Assembly (NCBI GenBank): GCA_030749235.1
Contig: JASMKM010000019.1
Span: forward strand, 1 to 57,072
Direction of reading: 5' to 3'
From: Planctomycetota bacterium
Lineage (GTDB): Bacteria > Planctomycetota > UBA1135
Length of the DNA: 57,072 bases
Shown here: positions 15,702-25,502 of the stretch, one piece after another
How the letters are laid out: each line of letters opens with the position of its first letter
Numbering within the stretch: position 1 is the stretch's first letter
Notes under the pieces: model-generated
Told to the model about the DNA's origin: nothing
What the model saw: only the letters and a program-made list of their open reading frames with translations
Databases searched by the model: none
Made by a program: the position numbers and the translations under genes

Positions 15702-17672
15702 CTACAAGCGGTCGCGGAAGAACTCAAGCGCCTCTGGGTTGGCCAGAGCCTCGGTGTTCTTAATCTTGCGACCATGCACCACATCGCGCACAGCAATTTC
15801 GGAAATCTTGCCGCTACGGGTGCGTGGAATGTCCTCCACCGCAAGAATCACCGACGGCACGTGGCGTGGTGTGGCGTTGGCGCGGATTTCGCTGCGGATC
15901 CGTGCGACCAGGTCCTCCGTCAGTTCTTGGTCGGAACCCAAACGTAAGAACAGCACGACACGCTGGTCACCATCACCTGTGTCCTGACCGATGACGATGG
16001 CCTCCTCGACGGCATCGAACTGTTCGACTTGGCGATAGATCTCGGCGGTGCCGATGCGCACGCCACCAGGATTGAGGGTGGCGTCGGAGCGACCGTAGAC
16101 GATCAAGCCGCCATCCTTGGTGAGCTCAACCCAATCCCCATGGCGCCAGATACCCGGATAGAAGTCGAAGTAGGCCTCTTGGTAGCGGCTGCCGTCACTG
16201 TCGTTCCAGAATCCAGTCGGCATCGACGGGAAGGGCTTGGTACAGACCAATTCGCCCGGGTCATCGACCAGACTTTGCTCGGGTTCACCCCAGACCTCCA
16301 CGGCCATGCCCAAGCCGCGTTTCTGCAGCTCACCACGACGCACCGGCGCGATCGGGCAACCGAGTGCGAAGCACGACACGATGTCGGTGCCGCCAGTGAT
16401 CGATGCCAGCATCAGGTCGGACTTGACCAACTCATAAATCCAATCGAAGGACTCGGGCACCAATGGCGAGCCGGTCGAAAGAATCGAGCGCAAGCGCCTC
16501 AGGTCATGAGTGGATGCCGGGGTCAGATCGGCCTTCTTGCATGCGTCGAGATACTTGGCCGAAGTGCCGAAGACCTCGATGCCTTCGCTGGCCACCATAT
16601 CCCACAAGGCGGCAGCGCTGGGGCGGAAGGGATTGCCGTCGAACAATACGATGGTGGAGCCACCGGCAAGCGCCGTCACCAACCAATTCCACATCATCCA
16701 ACCGGTGGTGGTGTAGTAGAAGAGCTTCTCGCCTTCGCGCAAATCGCAATGCAGGGCATGCTCCTTACGATGCTGCAGCAAGGTTCCGCCTTGGCCATGC
16801 ACAATGCACTTCGGCTGCCCAGTGGTGCCGGAACTAAACATCACATAGAGCGGATGGTTGAAGGGCAACTGCTCAAACTCTAGCTTGGTGGCCGGCGCCA
16901 CATCCAGCGCTTCGGCCCAAGTATGACGCGTAGGCTGTGGTCCTTCTCCTGCGGCATTGCCTGCCCGACGCCATGCCCGCACCGCATCGTCATCGGTGAA
17001 GGGCAACATGACAACGTTCTCCACTGTCGGTAGGCCGGCGATGATGGCATCCAACTTCTCGCAGCAATCGAAACGCCTGATTTTAAATAGGTAACCATCG
17101 GCCGCCAGCAGTACCTTCGGCTGGATTTGGCTGAAGCGATCGAGCACGCCGGCCACCCCAAAATCGGGTGAGCAAGATGCCCATACCGCACCGAGGCTGG
17201 AGGCGGCCAACATGCCGACCACCGCGGCCGGACAGTTGGGTAGGAAACCGGCGATGCAGTCACCAGGCTTAATGCCCCATTGCTGCATGGCTCCGCGCAT
17301 CAAGCGCACCTGCTCGACCAACTCATCACGACTGATGACCTGGCGGTTACCGCCTTCGCCACGAAAAAGGATTGCCGCCTGGTCACCACGATGGGCCAGC
17401 AGGTTTTCAGCGAAGTTCAGGCGTGCGTCAGGAAACCACGAGGCTCCGGGCATGACATCATGGATTAGGCAACGATCGCCCTTGTCTCCGATCACCCCAG
17501 TGAAATCCCAAAGCAAGGACCAGAACTGCTCACGGTTCTCAATCGACCATTGCCACAGGGCATCGTAGCCGTTGTCCGGGCCCTGCAAATCCACCCCCGC
17601 TGCTTTGGCGAAGGCGGTCATCTGCGAGGCAGCTACGGCCTCTTCACTTGGCTGCCACAGGATTTGAGACAT
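15702..17672 (-). CDS. aacS: Acetoacetyl-CoA synthetase
   Basis: A 656-residue ANL-superfamily acyl-CoA synthetase matching acetoacetate-CoA ligase in length and order, which activates acetoacetate with ATP and CoA. The N-terminal cap has the ACS-type FAENLL; the phosphate loop is at 277 to 289 (FSSGTTGQPKCIV); the A5-like core has TTTGWMMWNWLV; the acyl-adenylate region has YGRSDATLNPGGVR; and the catalytic C-terminal lysine is Lys622 in RTRSGKI. FDGNPF and IVHGQGG are typical of acetoacetyl-CoA synthetases rather than acetyl-CoA synthetases. It starts 8 bases after the kbl stop. Together with tdh-kbl, the operon would feed threonine carbon and acetoacetate into acetyl-CoA. It ends in TAG. 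Confidence 0.92.
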   Translation of the reverse strand: MSQILWQPSEEAVAASQMTAFAKAAGVDLQGPDNGYDALWQWSIENREQFWSLLWDFTGVIGDKGDRCLIHDVMPGASWFPDARLNFAENLLAHRGDQAAILFRGEGGNRQVISRDELVEQVRLMRGAMQQWGIKPGDCIAGFLPNCPAAVVGMLAASSLGAVWASCSPDFGVAGVLDRFSQIQPKVLLAADGYLFKIRRFDCCEKLDAIIAGLPTVENVVMLPFTDDDAVRAWRRAGNAAGEGPQPTRHTWAEALDVAPATKLEFEQLPFNHPLYVMFSSGTTGQPKCIVHGQGGTLLQHRKEHALHCDLREGEKLFYYTTTGWMMWNWLVTALAGGSTIVLFDGNPFRPSAAALWDMVASEGIEVFGTSAKYLDACKKADLTPASTHDLRRLRSILSTGSPLVPESFDWIYELVKSDLMLASITGGTDIVSCFALGCPIAPVRRGELQKRGLGMAVEVWGEPEQSLVDDPGELVCTKPFPSMPTGFWNDSDGSRYQEAYFDFYPGIWRHGDWVELTKDGGLIVYGRSDATLNPGGVRIGTAEIYRQVEQFDAVEEAIVIGQDTGDGDQRVVLFLRLGSDQELTEDLVARIRSEIRANATPRHVPSVILAVEDIPRTRSGKISEIAVRDVVHGRKIKNTEALANPEALEFFRDRL

Positions 17673-17680
17673 CTTCTTGC

Positions 17681-18907
17681 TCAGGAGATCACGCCGTGCT
17701 TGCGACCGACTTTGATGAAGGCCGAAACAGCCTGATCGATATGCTCCTGCGTATGGCCTGCAGAGATCTGCACGCGGATCCGTGCTTGACCGCGTGGCAC
17801 CACCGGGAAGCTGAAGCCGATCACGTAGATCCCTTCAGCCAACATGTCGTTGGCCATGTCGGCAGCGAGCTTGGCATCACCCAACATGATTGGGCAGATC
17901 GCATGAACCCCAGGCTTGATGTCGAAGCCGGCTTCAGTCATCTGCTTGCGGAAGGACAAGGTGTTGGCTTCCAGACGATCGCGCAACTCGGTGGTGGCGG
18001 ACAGGCGTTCGAAGACCGCCATACTGGCAGCAACGATTGGCGGTGCGACCGAGTTCGAAAACAGGTAGGGGCGCGACTTGTTGCGAAGGTAATCGATTAC
18101 CGGCTTCGATGCGCAGGTGAAGCCGCCGCTGGCGCCACCGAGGGCCTTACCCAAGGTACTCGTGATAATGTCAACCCTCCCCATCACGCCACAATGCTCA
18201 TGGGTGCCACGACCGGTCTTGCCCATGAAGCCGGTGGAGTGCGAATCGTCGACATGGACCATGGCGCCATAACGGTCAGCCAAGTCACAGATTTCATCCA
18301 GCTTGGCGACGAAACCGTCCATCGAGAACACGCCGTCCGTGGAAATCAGGATACGGCGGGCGCCAGCTTCCTGGGCCTGCTTCAGGCAGGACTCCAACTC
18401 GACCATGTCGTTGTTGGCGTAGCGAAAACGCTTGGCCTTTGACAGGCGGATGCCATCGATGATCGAGGCATGGTTCAACGCATCGCTGATTACCGCGTCG
18501 TCAGCTGTGAGCAAGGTCTCGTACAGGCCACCGTTGGCGTCGAAACATGAAGTGTAGAGGATGGTGTCCTCGAAGCCGAGGAAGTCGGAGATGGATGCCT
18601 CGAGCTGCTTATGAATATCCTGCGTGCCGCAGATGAAGCGCACCGAAGACATGCCGAAGCCGCGCTCATCGAGGCAATTGCGCGCCGCGGCAATCAATGC
18701 CGGGTCGTCAGATAGGCCTAGGTAATTATTGGCGCAGAAGTTGACCACCTTGGCGCCGCCTGCGACCTCGATGTCGGCATCCTGCGGAGTGACGATCACG
18801 CGCTCTGACTTCCATAGCCCGGCCTCGCGGATTTCGTTCAGTTCCTGTTCGATGCCGGCGAGGAAAGCCTTCTTGCCGGCTGTGATCGTTGGGGAGGAAT
18901 CAGTCAT
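17681..18907 (-). CDS. kbl: Glycine C-acetyltransferase (2-amino-3-ketobutyrate CoA ligase)
   Basis: Kbl splits 2-amino-3-oxobutyrate, made by threonine dehydrogenase, into glycine and acetyl-CoA. This 408-residue protein is an alpha-oxoamine synthase: PLP lysine Lys254 in [13 protein letters not shown], Asp220 and His223 in [18 protein letters not shown], and the family opening [18 protein letters not shown]. Escherichia coli Kbl has 398 residues. The frame is open further upstream, but those codons overlap tdh. The ATG at 18907, one base after the tdh stop (TGA-A-ATG), gives the right N-terminus. No ribosome site precedes it, so translation is probably coupled to tdh. Confidence 0.95.
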   Translation of the reverse strand: MTDSSPTITAGKKAFLAGIEQELNEIREAGLWKSERVIVTPQDADIEVAGGAKVVNFCANNYLGLSDDPALIAAARNCLDERGFGMSSVRFICGTQDIHKQLEASISDFLGFEDTILYTSCFDANGGLYETLLTADDAVISDALNHASIIDGIRLSKAKRFRYANNDMVELESCLKQAQEAGARRILISTDGVFSMDGFVAKLDEICDLADRYGAMVHVDDSHSTGFMGKTGRGTHEHCGVMGRVDIITSTLGKALGGASGGFTCASKPVIDYLRNKSRPYLFSNSVAPPIVAASMAVFERLSATTELRDRLEANTLSFRKQMTEAGFDIKPGVHAICPIMLGDAKLAADMANDMLAEGIYVIGFSFPVVPRGQARIRVQISAGHTQEHIDQAVSAFIKVGRKHGVIS

Positions 18908-18908
18908 T

Positions 18909-19979
18909 TCAGCAGGTTGGGTCGAGGACCACTTTGTGTGCATGGCCACCATCGAGCAGTGCCATGCCTTCATGGAAGGAGGATAAAGGCAGACGGTGAG
19001 TGACGATGTGTTCGACATCCAGGCCGCGGGCCAGCAAGCTGAGCATCTCATCCCAAGTGGCGAACATGCGACGGCCGAGGATGCCGCGCCAAGTAATGCC
19101 CTTAAAGATGAAATCTTTGGAGAAGTCATGCACCATCAGGTCGCTGGCTGCGGGGATGCCGAGCTGCATCATTTCGCCACCGGGATAGAGCATCTGCATA
19201 CCGGCTTGGATAGCGGCAGGCGCGCCCGACATCTCGAGTACCGCATCGATGCCGCCGCAAGTCTGTTCCTTGACCTTCCGCACAAGGTCGGGCTCCTCGG
19301 CAGGATTATGTAGGTAGACCGGAATGCGCCCGTCAAGGCTGTCAATCCAGGCGCGGGCACGTTCTAGGTGACCAGGTTGGACCTCGGTAATGGTCAGGCT
19401 CTTGGCACCTTCGAAATGCACTACGGCAGCAGCCATGGCTCCGATAGAACCGTAGCCCGACATCAACACATGACGGCCTGCGATGCTGCTCGCCGATTGC
19501 ACCGTATGCACGGCATTGCCAAGAGCATCCAGAAAGGAACCGATATGTGGCGGCACAATCGACGGGTCGAGGCGCACCAAGTTGGCGGCTGGCACCACCA
19601 CGAACTCGGCGAAGCAACCATTACGGTGCAGGCCAGCAATCTGCGTATTTTCGCAGATGTGATGATTGCCCGCTTGGCATGCGCGACAATGATTACAGAC
19701 GATGTGCATCTCGGCGGAGACGTAATCGCCCTGGCTCCAGCCTTCGACGCCTTCGCCGCAAGCGTGGATAAAACCGCAGAACTCATGACCGATGGTGACC
19801 GGTGGCGTGAGCATATGGGACACCGATGGATCCCAATGGAAGATATGCCGGTCGGTGCCGCAGATGGCCGTGTTCGCGATGCGCACGCGCACCTCACCTG
19901 GTCCGGGTGTGGGAACATCGAGGTCGTCCACGACCATGGCTGCCCCCGCCTCGGGTCGGGCCATCTGGATTGCACGCAT
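18909..19979 (-). CDS. tdh: L-threonine 3-dehydrogenase
   Basis: A 356-residue zinc-dependent medium-chain dehydrogenase that oxidises threonine to 2-amino-3-oxobutyrate with NAD+. Catalytic zinc ligands are Cys40 in [13 protein letters not shown] and His65-Glu66 in TIGHEFCG. The structural zinc site is Cys95, Cys98, Cys101 and Cys109. The Rossmann motif is [11 protein letters not shown] at about 174 to 184. [10 protein letters not shown] and AICGTDRHI resemble Escherichia coli Tdh closely. It is followed at one base by kbl, the canonical partner. It lies 36 bases after rodA on the same strand, so it may be read through from the elongasome operon or have a promoter inside rodA. Confidence 0.95.
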   Translation of the reverse strand: MRAIQMARPEAGAAMVVDDLDVPTPGPGEVRVRIANTAICGTDRHIFHWDPSVSHMLTPPVTIGHEFCGFIHACGEGVEGWSQGDYVSAEMHIVCNHCRACQAGNHHICENTQIAGLHRNGCFAEFVVVPAANLVRLDPSIVPPHIGSFLDALGNAVHTVQSASSIAGRHVLMSGYGSIGAMAAAVVHFEGAKSLTITEVQPGHLERARAWIDSLDGRIPVYLHNPAEEPDLVRKVKEQTCGGIDAVLEMSGAPAAIQAGMQMLYPGGEMMQLGIPAASDLMVHDFSKDFIFKGITWRGILGRRMFATWDEMLSLLARGLDVEHIVTHRLPLSSFHEGMALLDGGHAHKVVLDPTC

Positions 19980-20015
19980 TGGCGAGATTCTAGCAGGGCG
20001 TATCGACCGTAGAAC

Positions 20016-21152
20016 TCAAGCCTCGAAGGCCTTCGCCGAGAACAGCGGCGCGCGTTCGGCGCCCACCGCAACCGCTGCACCGACGGCAAGGCCGCTGATT
20101 ATCATTGAGCTGCCACCGAAGCTAACCATCGGCAAGGGTAGGCCGGTAGTCGGCCAGACGCCAAGGGTGACTCCCACATTAAGACACAGATGCACGAGGA
20201 AATGCACGCCGATGCCGGCCAAGGTCATGCGCGTGAAGGGGTCGCGATAACGTCCGGCAAATGCCAACAAGCAGAAGCCGAGGCTGGCATAGAGCAACAG
20301 GAACAAGGTGGCGCCGACGAATCCGAACTCCTCGGCCAACACAGGGAAAACGAAATCGTTATGACGTTCGGGCAGGCGATTGAGACGGTTCTGAGGGCCT
20401 TCACCCCAACCGAGTCCGGTGACGCCCCCGGAACCAACTGCCATCTTCGAATGCCATAGGTGGAAGCCGCCATCGGCCAGCTGCTCTTCAGTGAGTTCAT
20501 CCTGGTGGTACCAGGTCAGGATGCGTTCCTTTTGGTAATCCTGGATCACTAACCAACCCGCTGGCGCCAACAACAGCGGGATTAGCAATAACCAACGAAA
20601 ACTGCGCCACGGCAAGCCAGCTAACCACACCATCGATAGAAACAGCGGTGCGAAGACGAGTGCGGTGCCAAGATCCGGTTCAATCAGGATTAGGAAGGCA
20701 GGCACAGCGGCGAGTAGGCCAGGTTTCCAAACATGCTCCAGCTTGGAGGGTCGCGGGTGATCGGCAAACCAGCGAGCCAAAGTCAGGATCAAGGCCAGCT
20801 TCATGAATTCACTGGGTTGCAACTTGAAGCCGGCGGCGACGTCAATCCAACGGCGCGAATGGTTGGTTGCGCGGCCGACGAACAACACCAACACCAACAA
20901 CACCAAGGCGCCGGCATAGAACAGGAAGGCTGGATTGCGCCAACGCTTGGCGCTCCAGGCCACTGCCGCGAAGGCACAGAAACTCAACACGGCGACGCGC
21001 AGCACATGGCCAGAGGGCAACTGCAGGTCTGGATCGACACTCCATTGAAGCACCACGCCAACCAAGATGATGGCAGCGGTGATTGGAATCACCGGCCAAC
21101 AGGTGCGGCGTAGGAAGGACATCAAGCGATAGCGCAAGGATGGTCCCTTCAT
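20016..21152 (-). CDS. rodA: Peptidoglycan polymerase RodA
   Basis: RodA is the SEDS-family glycosyltransferase that polymerises lipid II during lateral wall growth with PBP2. The 378-residue protein has about ten membrane segments and family signatures: RWIDVAAGFKLQPSEFMKLA, IEPDLGTALVF, and the C-terminal TTGLPLPMVSFGGSSMI. The extracellular loop has NRLNRLPERHNDFVFPVLAE, where the catalytic aspartate region lies. Its ATG interlocks with the mrdA stop (ATGA), as expected for partners needed in equal amounts. Confidence 0.96.
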   Translation of the reverse strand: MKGPSLRYRLMSFLRRTCWPVIPITAAIILVGVVLQWSVDPDLQLPSGHVLRVAVLSFCAFAAVAWSAKRWRNPAFLFYAGALVLLVLVLFVGRATNHSRRWIDVAAGFKLQPSEFMKLALILTLARWFADHPRPSKLEHVWKPGLLAAVPAFLILIEPDLGTALVFAPLFLSMVWLAGLPWRSFRWLLLIPLLLAPAGWLVIQDYQKERILTWYHQDELTEEQLADGGFHLWHSKMAVGSGGVTGLGWGEGPQNRLNRLPERHNDFVFPVLAEEFGFVGATLFLLLYASLGFCLLAFAGRYRDPFTRMTLAGIGVHFLVHLCLNVGVTLGVWPTTGLPLPMVSFGGSSMIISGLAVGAAVAVGAERAPLFSAKAFEA

Positions 21153-23806
21153 TCCGTCGTCTCCTGTGGATCGCTAGCCGAGACTGAGGCCTGTTCCCCC
21201 AACAACACCTTGCCTTCCTCGGTGAACAGGAAATCCTTGAGAATATAGGAGGCGATCTGACCGCCATGCAAGCCGGTGTTCTCGCACAACACGGCGAAGG
21301 CATAACGCGGTTGATCAGCTGGGAAGTAACCGGTGAACCAAGCATGCGTTGGCACGTTTTTGGCGACTTCGGCCGTGCCGGTCTTGCCGACAATCTGCCA
21401 GCGTTCTGGGAACTCGGTGCGATGGGCGGTACCGCCGATCTCATAGACCACTGCGGACAAGGCTTCGGTAATCCGGTCGCGGGTCTGCCAGGAAATATCC
21501 ATCTGCGGTAGCGGTGCCGAAGCGGGGGTCGCCCCTCCACCTTCCAGCACCAACTTCGGCCGCACCAACTCGCCGCTGGCTAACCATCCGAACAGACGTG
21601 CCATTTGTAGTGGACTGGCACGTACGCCGACTTGGCCGATTGAGGTCCGCATGCGCTTGAGGATGTCGCGCTGCAAATCTTTCAATGGCGCTAAGTAATT
21701 GGCTTGGCGCTCCAACCGAGTTGCGACGCTCAACTCATGGCCGGTGCCTTCGAACACGCTGTCGAAACCTAGCTTGCTGGCCGTATCGTGCAGGATCTCG
21801 GCGCCGAGGTCATCACCCAACTCATAGAAATACACGTTGCAGGATTTCTTCAGAGCCTCACGCATGTCGATCTCGCCATGGCCAGTACGGTTATCGCAAT
21901 GAATCGGCTTGCTGGCCGCCGATGGTTTGATCGCCCCCAGACAGGAATAACGACGGTTCCAGATGGTCGGGTCCAGGTTCAACGCCGCGGCGGCGACCAT
22001 CGGCTTGAAGGTGGAACCAGGATAAGGCTGCTCGTTGCCGTAGAAGCCGCCACCAAGGGCCCGATTACGTAACGGCGTGCCATCCTTCATGTCGCGGTAG
22101 AGGTTGTAGTGGTCGCGGATCTCTTGGCGCGACACCGTCGGCATGCTGACCAACACCGGCACCTCGCCGCTTTCGATATCCATAATCACGAAACCCACCC
22201 GTTGCGCTTCGGGATCGAATTGCTGCAGCGCCTTAGTCAGATTGGTCGGTTGCTGGGTATGCAAGCGCGCCACCGTCTCGCGATAGACCTTGGTAATAAC
22301 GCGTTCGGCCGCGGCAATCATGCCGGCATCCAAGGACAGGCGAATGTCGACCCCGTTTTGCGGCGGCGAAAACAAAAGCTCCAGCGGCAACTCACCGTCG
22401 GCACCACCTTCCAGTTCCTGCAGGTAACCGCGACTGCCACGTAATACCGGTTCATAAGCCATCTCGATGCCATCCTGGCCTTTTCTTTCGTTGGCAGCCA
22501 GGGATTCGCTCCACCACCAATCACGCAAGCGACGGAACTCTGCTTCTTCTGCGTCGGTGCGAAACAGCTGGCGGCGCAGGTCCTGGAAACGATCGCGTCT
22601 GAGACGGTCTTCGACTAGGTCGTCTTCGGTGGGCAGGCGCAGGGAGCCGATGACCATGCGTGCGACGTCCAGGGGGTAGATGCGTTGGGTGACCTGCTGC
22701 AAGTAAAGGCCGGGGTAATCGTCGGCCTGCTGTGACAACAAGTCGACCAACTCGAAATCTAGGTCGCGTTCTAGGGCAATGACGCGCAAGCGATGAATCC
22801 GTGCGGTCTGCGCGCGCTTGACGCCACTGACATCGTCGAGCGCGACAGTGCGCAGGTGATTCAAGACTGCTTCGACCACTTCGGCTTGCTGCAAGTGCTG
22901 CAGTTGCTGGAAATCCTCGTAGGCCTGCTGGTCGGCGGTCGGCACTTGCCCCGCTTCGATGCTGGCGTAGCGCTTGGGCAAGGGTGCCAAGACGGTGCCA
23001 AAATGAGCCAAGGTGCCATCCAATTGCCAGCGCTCATGGAGATGACTGAGCATCTCCTCGCGTACTTCCCCAGGTTGAGACAACTGTTGGCGGATCCACG
23101 AAGCCGTACTGCTGTAGACCCGTGCGGCAGCACCCTGCAAGGCCGCACGCGCCACCATGACCTCGAGTTGTTGGCGTCGATCCTCCAGGCGTTGCAACAG
23201 CGAGCCGGGTTCTTCGACCTCGAGCAGGTTTTCGAGGAACTGCAGGTTATGGCGCGCCTCGACCAAGCGCTGATGGAAGTAGGCACGGGCCTCGGGAAAG
23301 GCGTCGGCAAAAGTGTCGTTGCCTTGCTCGAACCAATCCTGGATGGCCACCCGCCGTGCAAAGCTGCGATTGCCGGTCAGGCCTGTCAGGTAGAAACGCA
23401 AGTCATCCTGATGGGAGGTGGCCATGCCCTCCAAGTTCTCAGGTTTCAACGACAAACACCATTCGCCCAGTTGCTCGCCATTTTGCAGGCAGTCGACTAA
23501 ACCCGCTTGCGGGTAATCAAGTAGGCGCAGAGCCTCCAACAGTTGTGCGGCGACGAAGCCGCGGCGGAAGTCGCGATAGCGGAAGTAAAGGTCGTAGGCT
23601 TGGCGATCGGTGGCCAACACCGCACCATTGCGGTCAAGGATGCGTCCTCTCTGGAACGGGATGGTGTTCTGGCCGATGCGACTGTTACGCGCGGTCTCGG
23701 TCCAATGCTCATGCTCAATCACCTGCAAGTGGAACAGGCGCGCAATCAACAGGAGCAATACCGCGGCGAACACCATAGCCAATCTCTGCAGGCGCTGGGC
23801 CCTCAT
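21149..23806 (-). CDS. mrdA: Penicillin-binding protein 2 with enlarged N-terminal domain
   Basis: Class B transpeptidase of the elongasome that cross-links peptidoglycan made by RodA. It has a membrane anchor at about 9 to 30, the family motif GRILDRNG at 54 to 61, and an active-site set of Ser598 (GSTFK), Ser655-Cys-Asn657 (SCN) and Lys808-Thr-Gly (KTGTAE). The preferred ATG at 23806 forms an ATGA overlap with mreD and gives 885 residues, against about 630 in Escherichia coli. The extra length is about 250 residues of mostly helical, Gln/Leu/Arg-rich sequence between the anchor-proximal region and the linker GQDGIEMAYEPVLRG (444 to 458). That part is the pedestal that contacts MreC and RodA in known structures, so its interactions may differ here. 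Confidence 0.94.
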   Translation of the reverse strand: MRAQRLQRLAMVFAAVLLLLIARLFHLQVIEHEHWTETARNSRIGQNTIPFQRGRILDRNGAVLATDRQAYDLYFRYRDFRRGFVAAQLLEALRLLDYPQAGLVDCLQNGEQLGEWCLSLKPENLEGMATSHQDDLRFYLTGLTGNRSFARRVAIQDWFEQGNDTFADAFPEARAYFHQRLVEARHNLQFLENLLEVEEPGSLLQRLEDRRQQLEVMVARAALQGAAARVYSSTASWIRQQLSQPGEVREEMLSHLHERWQLDGTLAHFGTVLAPLPKRYASIEAGQVPTADQQAYEDFQQLQHLQQAEVVEAVLNHLRTVALDDVSGVKRAQTARIHRLRVIALERDLDFELVDLLSQQADDYPGLYLQQVTQRIYPLDVARMVIGSLRLPTEDDLVEDRLRRDRFQDLRRQLFRTDAEEAEFRRLRDWWWSESLAANERKGQDGIEMAYEPVLRGSRGYLQELEGGADGELPLELLFSPPQNGVDIRLSLDAGMIAAAERVITKVYRETVARLHTQQPTNLTKALQQFDPEAQRVGFVIMDIESGEVPVLVSMPTVSRQEIRDHYNLYRDMKDGTPLRNRALGGGFYGNEQPYPGSTFKPMVAAAALNLDPTIWNRRYSCLGAIKPSAASKPIHCDNRTGHGEIDMREALKKSCNVYFYELGDDLGAEILHDTASKLGFDSVFEGTGHELSVATRLERQANYLAPLKDLQRDILKRMRTSIGQVGVRASPLQMARLFGWLASGELVRPKLVLEGGGATPASAPLPQMDISWQTRDRITEALSAVVYEIGGTAHRTEFPERWQIVGKTGTAEVAKNVPTHAWFTGYFPADQPRYAFAVLCENTGLHGGQIASYILKDFLFTEEGKVLLGEQASVSASDPQETTE

Positions 23807-24294
23807 GCGCGCCCCCTGCTGAATGCCTTTTTCTTCAGCTGCGGGCGAGTGAACACCGCCACAAGCAGGCCCACCCATAAGCAGCGCATCCAGGCATCGG
23901 CGCTGTCCATGGGCGTACCGAGACGTTCAGCGACCAAGCGATCCAATACCGTCAACGGGATGGCGGCACAGAAACCTGTCAGGAAACGCAACAAGAAGCG
24001 GTATTCATTCAAGCGCCGCGACAAGGCTTCGCGCACGAACAGGGCCGCGCCCAAACCACCCCAAGCCACGAAGGGCGAGACCACGGTGACGCTGGAGCGC
24101 AACAGGCCGAACAGGAAGACCAATTGAATGGGACGTCGCCAGGAATCCGGCGCCGGCACTGGCACCGCCAGCAGCAAAATCAACAACCACAGATCGGGGA
24201 AGCCGCTGCCTCCGGGCAGTTGGCGGAACAGCGGTGCGAAGATCGTCAGGAGAATCGCCACCGGCAGAATGATGCGCAGACGAGGACTATTCAC
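23803..24294 (-). CDS. mreD: Rod shape-determining protein MreD
   Basis: A 163-residue very hydrophobic protein with about five membrane segments, in the position and size range of MreD, the integral membrane member of the elongasome. Sequence conservation in this family is low, so the call rests on context between mreC and mrdA plus topology. The frame opens far upstream, but the GTG at 24294 is chosen because it interlocks with the mreC stop (GTGA) and gives a short N-terminus (MNSPRLR) before the first helix. The C-terminus is strongly basic (RPQLKKKAFSRGRA). Confidence 0.85.
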   Translation of the reverse strand: MNSPRLRIILPVAILLTIFAPLFRQLPGGSGFPDLWLLILLLAVPVPAPDSWRRPIQLVFLFGLLRSSVTVVSPFVAWGGLGAALFVREALSRRLNEYRFLLRFLTGFCAAIPLTVLDRLVAERLGTPMDSADAWMRCLWVGLLVAVFTRPQLKKKAFSRGRA

Positions 24295-25484
24295 TGTCCA
24301 TCCTCCACCACGCCGTCGGCCTGCACGATGACGCTCAACTCCGAAGACGGTAATCGTGCCGCCTGATTGCGGAAGCCCAACCACAAGCCACGTGGTACGC
24401 CATTGCCACCGCGCGTGAACAACGGCAAGGCCTCGTCGACCTGTTGCCAATCCTTTTGACCTAGGACAGAAGTCGTTTCACTCTGCAAGGCCACCGCCTG
24501 CGACTGCCAACTCGCCGGCGCGGCGATGCGGAACCAACCCCAGTTACCGCGCCAACTGCTGCACCAACCACCAACCTGTCCTTGCTCGGCGAAGACTGCA
24601 GGCTTAACGGCAATATCGGCCGCCACCGCACACCATCCACTGCCTAGCACGGCATCGTCCAACAGTAAGCGGCGTGCGGGACGCTGGACCTGCAAGGGTT
24701 CGGCTACCAGACGCTCACCGACGGCACTGGCGGCAACGTAGAGGCGACCTTCCGCAGCGGTCGGCAAGCTTCCATCGATGGTCCAGACGGCGGTGCCGCG
24801 CTGCTCATCACCGATCCGTTTGGTCACTCCCAAACGCAACTGGGCGGCATGCAGGTTCGGCGGGTCCAAAGGGCGAGGCCGCCAGGTCAGACTCTGCCCT
24901 TCGGCGATGTGATTAGCTTCCTGCAACCATGGCAACACCGCCGGACCAGCGCGGCCGCGTCCCAAGCTCACGGCCTTGCTGCGGATGCCTGCTCGCCCTT
25001 GCAGCATGACTCCCGTGCGCACGTTCGGGGCGGTGACCAACTCCACCGTGGTCTGGTGGGCGCCGACCTCGGTAACGCGCCCTAGATAACGATCGCCATA
25101 AGCCACCACTTGACCGCTGGCAATGTGAAAATCCGACCCTGCAGCCAGGGTAACCCGCCCAACCTCGGTCTCGAGTGATACCACCGGCACCTCCAACCAT
25201 TCCATGCCCGGCAAGGCATCAGGTTTCCCAAGGCGGCGCTCCATCTCCACTAACACCGAATGTTCTAGGGCCTGGCGCTTCTCGGCCGGCTCGGCGGTCG
25301 GCACGACCACTTCGGCCGCAGCCGCACTAAGTTCGGTGATTGGACGGGTCAGCGGGCCAATCAATCGGTTGCAACCGTCCTCAAGCGGCTGCCATGGAAA
25401 GACCGCCTGAATCACCAGGAACACGACCAGCCCAGCACAAAACACCCCCCGCCGGTAGCGCTCGGCCCCTGGCAGCAAAAACAC
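24291..25484 (-). CDS. mreC: Rod shape-determining protein MreC (long form)
   Basis: MreC is a periplasmic scaffold anchored by one helix that activates PBP2-RodA. The 397-residue product has an N-terminal membrane segment (VFCAGLVVFLVIQAVF), a helical stretch at about 45 to 90, and the first beta domain at about 95 to 165 with the MreC-like IASGQVVAYGDRYLGRVTEV and TAPNVRTGVMLQGRAG. After about residue 245 it continues with an unusual Trp-rich beta region (WCSSWRGNWGWF) that I do not recognise from standard MreC. The GTG start at 25484 is supported by AGGGAG nine bases upstream. It follows mreB after 18 bases. Confidence 0.85.
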   Translation of the reverse strand: MFLLPGAERYRRGVFCAGLVVFLVIQAVFPWQPLEDGCNRLIGPLTRPITELSAAAAEVVVPTAEPAEKRQALEHSVLVEMERRLGKPDALPGMEWLEVPVVSLETEVGRVTLAAGSDFHIASGQVVAYGDRYLGRVTEVGAHQTTVELVTAPNVRTGVMLQGRAGIRSKAVSLGRGRAGPAVLPWLQEANHIAEGQSLTWRPRPLDPPNLHAAQLRLGVTKRIGDEQRGTAVWTIDGSLPTAAEGRLYVAASAVGERLVAEPLQVQRPARRLLLDDAVLGSGWCAVAADIAVKPAVFAEQGQVGGWCSSWRGNWGWFRIAAPASWQSQAVALQSETTSVLGQKDWQQVDEALPLFTRGGNGVPRGLWLGFRNQAARLPSSELSVIVQADGVVEDGQ

Positions 25485-25493
25485 GCGCCGCTA

Positions 25494-25499
25494 CTCCCT
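25494..25499 (-). promoter_or_regulatory. mreC ribosome binding site
   Basis: AGGGAG on the minus strand, nine bases before the GTG at 25484. It supports that GTG as the mreC start. Confidence 0.55.
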
Positions 25500-25502
25500 G
25501 GA

